A stretch of 58,821 nucleotides of DNA, taken from NCBI GenBank assembly GCA_002424045.1, contig DIPH01000009.1, forward strand, positions 1 through 58,821. Direction: 5' to 3'. The translations under genes were made by a program, and so were the position numbers. Below the pieces are notes generated by a model that saw only the letters and a list, made by a program, of their open reading frames with translations, was not told the origin of the DNA and did no database searches. Below are positions 40,870 through 48,214 of the stretch, in pieces. Origin of the DNA: Firmicutes bacterium UBA5493. Its GTDB lineage: Bacteria; Bacillota; Limnochordia; Darwinibacteriales; Darwinibacteriaceae. The stretch's first letter is position 1. Each line of letters begins with the position of its first letter.

Positions 40870-41575
40870 GCAGCTTGTAAAAACATATGGGAAACGTACG
40901 GTAGTGCAGGACGTAGATTTTGAGGCCCGTCGCGGTGAGATCGTAGGCCTTTTGGGCCCAAATGGTGCCGGAAAAACAACCACATTCGGGTTGATTGTGG
41001 GTTTGGGCAAACCAGATAGGGGCAAGATTGTTTTGGATGGCCGAGACATTACGGAGCTGTCTATGTATAAACGCACCCGTTTGGGGCTTGGATATTTACC
41101 TCAAGAACCGTCGGTATTTCGTAGACTGACTGTGGAAGAGAATCTGCTTGGAGTTTTGCAACTTCGCAAGGAATTGTCTAACGAAGAAAAGCAAGCGACT
41201 CTGACCAGCTTGATTGAAGAGTTTAACCTAGCCGAGGTGCGGTACCAAAACGGTCATCAGCTTTCAGGCGGTGAACGGCGCCGTACGGAGATCGCTAGGG
41301 CATTGGCCTTGGATCCGGCCTTTTTGTTTCTAGATGAACCTTTTGCGGGGGTAGACCCCATCGCTGTTGGGGAGATTCAAGAGATTGTAGCCCGTCTACG
41401 CTCGCGTAATTTAGGCATCATTATTACAGATCACAATGTTAGAGAAACGCTGCGTATTACAGATCGGGCGTATATTATGCATTTGGGAAAAGTCTTGGTT
41501 TCAGGCTCCACGGAGGAACTAGCCAACAATCCACTGGCCAAGGAGTATTATCTAGGGGAGAATTTTTCCCTTTAA
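40850..41575 (+). CDS. lptB: LptB, ATPase of the lipopolysaccharide export machine
   Basis: Drives lipid extraction by LptFG. 241 residues with Walker A GPNGAGKTT, the LptB-typical Q-loop YLPQEPSVFRRLTVEENL, signature LSGGERRR, Walker B LFLDEPFAGVDPIAV and switch ITDHNVRETL. These motifs identify LptB rather than a general exporter ATPase. ATG 40850 was chosen over GTG 40841; both overlap the preceding gene. It lies about 9 kb downstream of lptFG. Confidence 0.93.
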   Translation: MEQLVAKQLVKTYGKRTVVQDVDFEARRGEIVGLLGPNGAGKTTTFGLIVGLGKPDRGKIVLDGRDITELSMYKRTRLGLGYLPQEPSVFRRLTVEENLLGVLQLRKELSNEEKQATLTSLIEEFNLAEVRYQNGHQLSGGERRRTEIARALALDPAFLFLDEPFAGVDPIAVGEIQEIVARLRSRNLGIIITDHNVRETLRITDRAYIMHLGKVLVSGSTEELANNPLAKEYYLGENFSL

Positions 41576-41595
41576 AGAAGGAAGGTGTGCAGACC

Positions 41596-42699
41596 ATGTA
41601 CGGCGTAACGCTCATCTTGACTTTGGTCATCGTCGGTGGGGTGATCGCCTATAGCGGCGATCGCCTAGGTATGAAAGTTGGCCGTAAAAAGCTAACGTTA
41701 TTTGGTCTGCGCCCAAAACATACAAGCATTTTAGTCACTATTGTCACAGGTACTCTTATTTCCGCCGCATCTATTGGCGTTCTGTCTATTGCCTCCTCAG
41801 ACGTCCGGACGGCCCTTTTTAACATGAAGGAAATCCAGGATGAACTGCAAGGTTTGCAGCAAGACTATGCGCTGATGAGGGCACAGAGAGATACGGCTCA
41901 ACAGGAACTTCAAGAGGCGGAAGAAAGTTATAAAAAAACCATCACAGATTTGGCCGAGGCAGAGAAGAGTGTGATTGCCCTCAGACAGCAAGCTGCATCT
42001 TTAGAGGACGAAGTGATGGCACTCGAAGCTGAAACCGATCGGCTCCTTGAACGCTATGATATCGTTGAAACCGCCTTTGGACAGATTCGAATGGCGGATA
42101 TTGCCTTTAACGCCAGCGAAGTGATCTTAACCACCGTGGTGAGCAAGGACCTAGGTCGCGAGGATGTTCGTAATCATCTAGAGCGTTTTATTCAAGAAGT
42201 GGATGACGAGGCCTATAGACGAAGTGCCAGGGCCTCTGAATCTGACACCTATCGCGCCATTTATCTGCATCCCAGTGTCCTAGATTTTGTGGTTGAGGAT
42301 GTGCTTTTGGCTTCAAGCGATGTGATCGTCCGGGCGGTGAGTCAGGGGAATAGCATCCCTGGTGTACCCGTACTGGTTTACTTGGAGAACTACCCTGATC
42401 AAATGGTGTTTTCTAAAGATACGGTGCTGGCCTCTCGCATGTGGGATCCCCAGGGTGGAATCGACATCGACCTGGTTATTCTAGAGGTCATTGAAGAAGC
42501 CAACCAAGCGGCTTTGAATGCTGGAATGGCTGTGAGCAGAGACAGAAGCGGAGCGATTCTTTTGCCAGGGGATGACTTTAGGAACGTGATTATCGCTTCT
42601 AGAGAGATTGAATACCCGGTGGAAGTGCGCCTAGTGGTTGCAGAAGACACTTGGCGTTCACAGACTCCAGTAGAATTGTACTTGGATCTTGTCCCTTAG
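41596..42699 (+). CDS. DUF3084 family membrane protein
   Basis: 367 residues with two N-terminal helices (about 2-22 and 46-68), the family segment RLGMKVGRKKLTLFGLRPKH between them, a coiled coil (about 75-155) and a soluble alpha/beta C-terminus. DUF3084 proteins occur in cyanobacteria and some diderm Firmicutes; function unknown. AAGGAAGG suits ATG 41596 better than GTG 41587. It follows lptB by 20 bases, so a link to lipid export is plausible. Confidence 0.82.
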   Translation: MYGVTLILTLVIVGGVIAYSGDRLGMKVGRKKLTLFGLRPKHTSILVTIVTGTLISAASIGVLSIASSDVRTALFNMKEIQDELQGLQQDYALMRAQRDTAQQELQEAEESYKKTITDLAEAEKSVIALRQQAASLEDEVMALEAETDRLLERYDIVETAFGQIRMADIAFNASEVILTTVVSKDLGREDVRNHLERFIQEVDDEAYRRSARASESDTYRAIYLHPSVLDFVVEDVLLASSDVIVRAVSQGNSIPGVPVLVYLENYPDQMVFSKDTVLASRMWDPQGGIDIDLVILEVIEEANQAALNAGMAVSRDRSGAILLPGDDFRNVIIASREIEYPVEVRLVVAEDTWRSQTPVELYLDLVP

Positions 42700-42756
42700 A
42701 GGTACCAACAAATGCCAATAGAGGTCGAGCAGGAATTTTTCTCTGGATATGGAATT

Positions 42757-42785
42757 TTGTATCGCAATCATCCTTGTTCTATGCT
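42757..42785 (+). promoter_or_regulatory. Candidate promoter of the leader RNA and porin gene
   Basis: TTGTAT (42757-42762), 17-base spacer, TATGCT (42780-42785). This gives a start near 42792 and a leader of about 310 nt. Confidence 0.5.
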
Positions 42786-42893
42786 AGACTATACTATAGA
42801 AGGCGTATTCTTCCAGAGGAAATCTACTAAAAATATCAATTGCGAGAAGGAATTGGTAAGCTAGTGGAGAATAATCCTCAAATACGGTATCAT

Positions 42894-43035
42894 TTTCAGT
42901 GTCTTACAAGTTAGGACGGTGAGGAAGGAGGTGCCCGCGGTTTCCGCCAACTGAAGATACTGAAAGGTGAACGCACTCTTGTAGGCCTGAAGCTGAGGGA
43001 ACAAGGAGACTCAAAAGATAGCAGACAAGGGCGTT
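42894..43035 (+). ncRNA. Structured leader RNA upstream of the OmpM-like gene
   Basis: The ~395-base gap between the DUF3084 and porin genes holds strong pairings. TTTCAGTGTCTT (42894-42905) pairs over 12 positions, one G-U, with AAGATACTGAAA (42954-42965). Inside it lie AGTT/AACT and GCGG-ttt-CCGC. Downstream, AACGC...CTTGT (42970-42982) pairs with ACAAG-g-GCGTT (43025-43035), and the same strand can instead pair with ACAAgGAG at 43001-43008. No T run follows, so it is not a simple terminator. The last 65 bases before the gene are A-rich and unpaired. I cannot name the RNA class; it could be a cis-regulator or a stable processed RNA. Confidence 0.65.
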
Positions 43036-43100
43036 TTCATCAACATAAACATGAAACAGAAAAACATGAAAACCAACCTAAACCAAGGGGGAAAATGAAC

Positions 43101-45290
43101 ATGAAAAAACGACTTGCCTTAGTACTAGTCCTAGTTTTAATGGCTAGTGCAGCAACCACAGCATTTGCCAGCCCATTTGCAGATGTTCCTGCAGATCACT
43201 GGGCCTATGATTCCGTTGCGGAATTGGCTGCTGCTGGTTTAATTGAAGGATATCCTGATGGAACGTATGGTGGAGCAAGAATGATGACCCGTTACGAAGC
43301 TGCTATGGTATTTGCCAGAGCATTAAATCGTCTCGAGAGTCAGATTGCTAACAACAACATTCTACCAGAGCTTGACAAGATCAAAGCTGAATTAATGGCA
43401 GAGATCGAAGCTCAAATGGCTGCTGCTGGTAAACCAGTAGTAGAAACCGTCGAAACCAAAGTGATAGAGCAACGCATTGATGAGCAAGCCCTTGCCCGCA
43501 TCCGTGCTAACGAAGTTGCAGTTGAGGCACTCGAAGGCGACATGGCTTATCTAGAAGCCAGAATGCTCGGTTTGATCGATGGCATTCGCCATGACTTGAG
43601 CAAACTTGACGAACAAGAAGTTGTTGTTGTAGAACAACCTTCCATGGACGAGATCGAAGCTTTGATTGCTGAGAGAGTTCAAGAGGCTCTATTGGGTGTA
43701 GCTAGTGGCGTTAAAGAGACCACCATCGTGGAAAGAGTTGTATCCACAACTCCTGAACTGACCAGAACTGATGTTGAGCTCATCGCTGAAGCCCTCATCC
43801 GTAAGCAAGTTCAAGAACTCGACCGCTCAGTTCAAGAAAACAGAGATCTCATCGTAGGTCTAGTTGACTGGGTTGACGAGCTTGACACAGATGTAACAGT
43901 ATTGAAAGATGACGTAGCAGGCTTGAAGACTTCTGTTGCCACTCTTGAGAAGGCACCAGTACTTTCCGGTGACCAAAAACTGGAGGGTGAATACGAGTCT
44001 GGTGGAAGCTATGCTTTCACGCAAACAGGCAACCTTAACCTTAATTTGAAACCGTCTGACACAACGAAGGTAAGAGCGTTCTTCGGATGGGAGCTCAAAC
44101 CTTTCACGTGGGAACAAACGATTAAGAATTACGGTGTTGAAGTAACATCTGATACACCTGTAAGCCGTTTGCTTGTCGGTAGAATTGCAAATACCAACCT
44201 TGCACCATTTAGCAACTATGTGCTACCTAACGCACACTACGGCTTTGGTGGTGTAGCAAAAGTTAACATCATTGATGATCTGACCCTAGACATCTTTGGT
44301 GCACAATCTGCTGCTGCCAGCAACAACGTTCGAGCTGCTCTGGCGCTAACCTATGAGTTCATGCCCGAACTTGGCATCAAACTCACTGGACGCACTGACA
44401 AACCAGCTGGTGCAATGTTTGAGAACTATGCTGCCGGTATTGGTCTCTTCGGTACAGTTGCTGGTATTAAGTACACTGGTGACTTTGCCATGGACTTCAT
44501 TGACGAGAAGACCGAAGACAACTTCATCGCTGTTGTAACGGCTGAAACAAAGTTTGACCCTGTGACCGTTGATGTTAAGGGAATCTATGAAGCATCAAAA
44601 TATGCTATCAGCCAGCAACTTCTTCTTGGCGATACCATATTTGGTGTTGAAGGTGGAGCCAAAGCAGGTCTCGATCTCGGTGGATTTGGCCTCAACCTCG
44701 CTGGACGTGCTTACTATGAGGGTGGCGCTCCTGAGGATGCCGTAGTTGGTGGTACCATCCTGGCATTCAAAGCCGATGCTTCTACAACGTTTGATTTGGG
44801 CTTACCTGTGACCCTGTCTGCCCGGTATGTTGGAAACAAGACCGGTGATGATACTGCAGAATTCAAGAATAACGTAATGGCTAAATTGGCAGTCGATCAA
44901 GACGCTGATTACGGTCTCCGTTATGGAGCAAATGCAGCTTACGAGAAGAACGTGCTTGATTCAGGTACTACTGCAGCTGCTAACTGGAAAAATGTTAAAC
45001 ACATTACAGAACGTGAAGAGTTCCGTGCTGGCGCTAATGTAGGTTATGGACTTGACTGGAGCGGTGCGAAAGTTGATCTTGACTACGCCGCTGCTTTCAA
45101 ACTCCCATTGGCTCCGAAGGATCCTGTTACCGAAAAAGCTGCTGACATGACTCTCGGCCACGAGGTTACAGTTGGCTACGGATTCACCAAGAACGTGAAA
45201 CTCACACTTGGTGCAACGGTAGACATGACCTTTGCTGAAGAGCTTCAGAATGCTTTCGGCTACAACGCTGCTCTGAAGGTAACCTTCTAA
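43101..45290 (+). CDS. OmpM-like outer-membrane protein: SLH domain, coiled coil and beta-barrel
   Basis: 729 residues. After a signal peptide (about 1-23) comes one SLH domain (FADVPADHWAYDSVAELAAA, ITRYE-like MMTRYEAAM), a coiled coil (about 75-295) and a C-terminal barrel (about 300-729) ending in Phe. OmpM-type proteins tether the outer membrane to the cell wall through the SLH domain and act as porins. Codon use differs from neighbours (many AAC, GCT, GTT and CGT), suggesting very high expression. ATG 43101 is nine bases after GGGGG; ATG 43095 is possible. Preceded by a long structured leader and followed by a terminator: a single-gene transcript. Confidence 0.9.
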   Translation: MKKRLALVLVLVLMASAATTAFASPFADVPADHWAYDSVAELAAAGLIEGYPDGTYGGARMMTRYEAAMVFARALNRLESQIANNNILPELDKIKAELMAEIEAQMAAAGKPVVETVETKVIEQRIDEQALARIRANEVAVEALEGDMAYLEARMLGLIDGIRHDLSKLDEQEVVVVEQPSMDEIEALIAERVQEALLGVASGVKETTIVERVVSTTPELTRTDVELIAEALIRKQVQELDRSVQENRDLIVGLVDWVDELDTDVTVLKDDVAGLKTSVATLEKAPVLSGDQKLEGEYESGGSYAFTQTGNLNLNLKPSDTTKVRAFFGWELKPFTWEQTIKNYGVEVTSDTPVSRLLVGRIANTNLAPFSNYVLPNAHYGFGGVAKVNIIDDLTLDIFGAQSAAASNNVRAALALTYEFMPELGIKLTGRTDKPAGAMFENYAAGIGLFGTVAGIKYTGDFAMDFIDEKTEDNFIAVVTAETKFDPVTVDVKGIYEASKYAISQQLLLGDTIFGVEGGAKAGLDLGGFGLNLAGRAYYEGGAPEDAVVGGTILAFKADASTTFDLGLPVTLSARYVGNKTGDDTAEFKNNVMAKLAVDQDADYGLRYGANAAYEKNVLDSGTTAAANWKNVKHITEREEFRAGANVGYGLDWSGAKVDLDYAAAFKLPLAPKDPVTEKAADMTLGHEVTVGYGFTKNVKLTLGATVDMTFAEELQNAFGYNAALKVTF

Positions 45291-45310
45291 GCAAACACAT
45301 GAATCACTCA

Positions 45311-45339
45311 AAGGTCCTCCTTATGGAGGACCTTTTTTT
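45311..45339 (+). terminator. Terminator of the OmpM-like gene
   Basis: AAGGTCCTCC and GGAGGACCTT form a 10-bp stem around TTAT, followed by TTTTTT. Confidence 0.93.
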
Positions 45340-45395
45340 ACCCTCACATGGCAGAGTGCTGTAGCGAAATATGTGATACGAGGTGGTGGTTTGAG

Positions 45396-45788
45396 GTGGT
45401 GGTCTTAGGAATAGATCCCGGGCGGGACAAATGCGGGCTGGCTGTTGTTGCAGGCAATTGCGTTCCTCAGAAACAGGTAGTGCCTCGGCGCGAGTTTCTA
45501 GGAGTAGTAATAGCCTTTGTAAAGGAGTACAATGTTGACACAGTAGTCTTGGGTGATGGAACTGGATCCAAGGAGTTTATGGAGGAGCTTCAGGGGGCCC
45601 TACCTGGTCTCAAAGTTGTCACCATAGATGAGCAGCATTCAACAGAAGAAGCCCGGGAGAGCTACTGGCGAGATCATAAACCAAAAGGGTGGAGGCGAAT
45701 CCTTCCCACCAGTATGCAGGTGCCGCCTGAACCCTATGATGATTATGTGGCCGTTATCTTGGCCCAACGGTTCTTTCGACAAGAATAG
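45396..45788 (+). CDS. YqgF/RuvX-like RNase H-fold nuclease
   Basis: 130 residues with the RuvC-like start VVLGIDPGRDKCGLAVV (catalytic Asp near residue 7), VVLGDGTGS in the middle, TIDEQHSTEEARESYW and a final DDYVAVILAQRF containing the last acidic residues. YqgF in E. coli trims pre-16S rRNA. GTG 45396 was chosen because AGGTGG lies nine bases upstream and homology begins there; the upstream frame would run into the terminator region. The sequence departs from core RuvX, so it may be a paralogue. Confidence 0.75.
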   Translation: MVVLGIDPGRDKCGLAVVAGNCVPQKQVVPRREFLGVVIAFVKEYNVDTVVLGDGTGSKEFMEELQGALPGLKVVTIDEQHSTEEARESYWRDHKPKGWRRILPTSMQVPPEPYDDYVAVILAQRFFRQE

Positions 45789-45892
45789 CATCTACGTATG
45801 TATGTTATTGGGAGTTGCCCAAGGGGAGGGTTTCGGTAACACTTGGAGAAATAAGGTGAATAGTATAGTCTTGCGGGAAAGGGGGAGAAACT

Positions 45893-47149
45893 GTGCAACG
45901 GAAACGCTGGCTGATTGCTGTTTTCTATGTCTTTTTTTTGGTCGTGCAGGGTGCTGCAGGTGCCAGTTCTCCTTCTGCTACGGTCCCAACGCAGGACTGG
46001 GCATATTCTGCTATTGAAGAACTAGGTCGAGGCCGGGATATTCCTGGTTTTGACATTCCAACGCAACCTAACCGTAATCAAGGGGCCCTCTTGGTAGCCC
46101 GTCTCCTGCAGCATCTAGGTGGGGAAGACCACATGCAGTCCCGTCGTTTTGGGGTCAGTCAGAATGTGTACCTCGACAGCATGATTTTCAGCTATAACCA
46201 AAGGGTTGAGCCAGAGAAGGCCCTGACAGCGAGTCAAGTAGAACTTCTCTACCGCTTGGTACTCGAATTCGGCGACGAGCTAGAGATCCTAGGCTATGCC
46301 ATTCAGGACTTCAAACTGCTCTACGCCCAAAGCTTTGCTGAGCCGCAGGGGGGGTTGTTTACAGAACGCAAGCTCTTATACTCCGAACAGGTCTTAGCAG
46401 CAGCGCGCCGGGGAACAGAGCAGCAGGCTTCGGAATCTGTGGAGCAGGTGACTGTTCAACCATTGATTGCAGAAATCGTCCCTGAACCCATAGGCCCCCG
46501 TAGCCTCTGGACGGGACAGTTTTCATCGGCGAGGTTTCTGCCCCCGTCATCGAGTTTTAGTGCAGTAGAACCGATCATTGAACCCAATCCTCCCATTCAA
46601 ATTGGTAGTGTTGAAGTGAGTGGCGCTTTACGCTCAGGCACAACGAATAATCCGAGTCTGGACGGTTCCGATTCTGCTTCTACGACGCCTGAGGGTGGTG
46701 TCGGTTATGGCATCTCTATGCGGGTGGGGGATGTGGCCCTTAATACAGCTGTCGATCTTGGTGTCGACCCCCAGCTTGTTCCCCAGACCACCAGCACGTC
46801 ACTGGACTTCAGCTGGGACTGGGCGGATCTTTTTACGCTGAGCGCAGGTGTGAGGCTTCGAGATAATGTAGAACCGGACGATCAGATCAGGCCATTAGTT
46901 ACCTCTCTAGGTGTAGTTGTTCCGATTAATAGGGGGCGAGTACATTTAGGCATGACACAGGAGTGGAATTTGTCTGAAGTAGAAGGAAATGCATTGGACG
47001 ATGATGAATTAACTATGAGTGCTGCCGAACTTGCCTTGAGTTATGACTTTAAAAATGATAGTTCCTTACGTTTCAATTACAGACTTATTGATTTCAGCAA
47101 TATGGAACCAGGAACAGAAGCGGAAGCCGCCTTTTCGATCAAGTTCTAA
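45893..47149 (+). CDS. Exported protein: SLH-like N-terminus and probable outer-membrane barrel
   Basis: 418 residues from GTG 45893 (GGGGGAG five bases upstream). Signal peptide (about 1-24), then VPTQDWAYSAIEELGRGRDI, which resembles a worn SLH repeat. A Pro/Glu-rich middle (about 180-240) and a C-terminal beta-rich half (about 240-418) follow, ending AEAAFSIKF with the terminal Phe of barrel proteins. No known family recognised. It may be a reduced relative of the OmpM-like protein upstream. Confidence 0.6.
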   Translation: MQRKRWLIAVFYVFFLVVQGAAGASSPSATVPTQDWAYSAIEELGRGRDIPGFDIPTQPNRNQGALLVARLLQHLGGEDHMQSRRFGVSQNVYLDSMIFSYNQRVEPEKALTASQVELLYRLVLEFGDELEILGYAIQDFKLLYAQSFAEPQGGLFTERKLLYSEQVLAAARRGTEQQASESVEQVTVQPLIAEIVPEPIGPRSLWTGQFSSARFLPPSSSFSAVEPIIEPNPPIQIGSVEVSGALRSGTTNNPSLDGSDSASTTPEGGVGYGISMRVGDVALNTAVDLGVDPQLVPQTTSTSLDFSWDWADLFTLSAGVRLRDNVEPDDQIRPLVTSLGVVVPINRGRVHLGMTQEWNLSEVEGNALDDDELTMSAAELALSYDFKNDSSLRFNYRLIDFSNMEPGTEAEAAFSIKF

Positions 47150-47166
47150 ATCTGGAGGGATGAATA

Positions 47167-48105
47167 ATGAAGAAGAGTGTTGCCCTGATCTTAGCCTTAG
47201 CTGTGGTACTAACCCTTATCCCACCTGTGGTAGCACCTCCGGTGTCCGCGAATGTGACGCCATTGGGGTCTTTGGTCATTGTGGAAGAAATGCTTTATGG
47301 AGAAGTCCAAGTAGGTTCACTCCTAGAGCGCATTGAAAAGATAGAAATGGATATTTACGGAAAAGTACAGGAAGGCGCAGTTCTCATGCGTATCGACCGC
47401 GTCCTCAGTTTTCTTCAGGATTCTGAGGGTGACGGCGGATTGCAGTTATTACTTAACTTGGCTGAGTGGGGATTTTCCGCTACCTTGAGCGGAGAAAAGC
47501 CTATGGTGGAAAGGCTCAATAATCTAGAGCTCGTTCTCTATGGGACGGGTCAACCTGGAAACATCTCAGAGCGAGCTGAACGACTCATGCTTGATGTTTG
47601 GGGTACGACCAGCCTCGATGTGAAAAAGGTTTCTTTGCCTGCAGAGACATTAGTGAAGGTAGCGCTCTCTAGTACGGTGAATTCTGGTGAAGCCAAGGTC
47701 GGCGATACGATATTGTATCGGGTAGTAGAGGATGTCATGGTTGACGGTCGCGTCGTGATACCTGTAAATGCCACTGGTCTGGCCACCGTGGCGGATGTTA
47801 CCGCCGCAGCGCGACTCGGTAAAGATGGTCGAATTGTTTTAGACTTTGGAAGGATTACTGCACTCGATGGCACCCAGGTTCCCTTGAAGGTGGATGAAAA
47901 GGCCACGGAGAGGAACCGATCCTTAGAACTTGCTGCAGGGGCCAGCATGGCAGGGGTAATTCTGCTTGGTCCTGTAGGGCTCGTGAGTGGTTACTTTATC
48001 AAAGGCAAAGATGTTCAAATTGATGCCAACACTCAGTTTTACGTTGAAACCACGCGAGCCATACCGACTCTAGGGTTCTACTTTAGACCCGCCCTGAATC
48101 GGTGA
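47167..48105 (+). CDS. Exported protein with YG-containing short repeats, unknown
   Basis: 312 residues with a signal peptide (about 1-28). Residues 38-150 hold about three and a half copies of a ~23-residue repeat of the form E-x-x-LYG-x-x-Q-x-G-x-[LI]-x-x-R: EEMLYGEVQVGSLLERIEKI, EMDIYGKVQEGAVLMRIDRV, ELVLYGTGQPGNISERAERL and LDVWG. The C-terminal half (about 155-300) is a beta-rich domain (KVGDTILYRVVEDVMVDGRV, DGTQVPLKV) of a type seen in envelope proteins of several phyla, with a glycine-rich hydrophobic hairpin near 262-280. It follows the previous barrel-like gene by 17 bases. Function unknown. Confidence 0.6.
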   Translation: MKKSVALILALAVVLTLIPPVVAPPVSANVTPLGSLVIVEEMLYGEVQVGSLLERIEKIEMDIYGKVQEGAVLMRIDRVLSFLQDSEGDGGLQLLLNLAEWGFSATLSGEKPMVERLNNLELVLYGTGQPGNISERAERLMLDVWGTTSLDVKKVSLPAETLVKVALSSTVNSGEAKVGDTILYRVVEDVMVDGRVVIPVNATGLATVADVTAAARLGKDGRIVLDFGRITALDGTQVPLKVDEKATERNRSLELAAGASMAGVILLGPVGLVSGYFIKGKDVQIDANTQFYVETTRAIPTLGFYFRPALNR

Positions 48106-48128
48106 GTTCTGCAACTATAATGATCTAG

Positions 48129-48163
48129 AGAACCGCGGTCCGTAAGGTTCCACGGTTCTTGTT
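48129..48163 (+). terminator. Probable weak terminator
   Basis: AGAACCG and CGGTTCT form a stem with inner GGtCC pairs, followed by TGTTATGT, a poor U tract. Confidence 0.45.
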
Positions 48164-48214
48164 ATGTATGGACAAAGGAAATTATCAATAATTGATCTGA
48201 GGTGTCAGAGTAAG

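Noticed and set aside
42894..43035. RNase P RNA, tmRNA or c-di-GMP riboswitch as identity of the structured leader
   Set aside because: The conserved cores I know for these classes are not present in the region.
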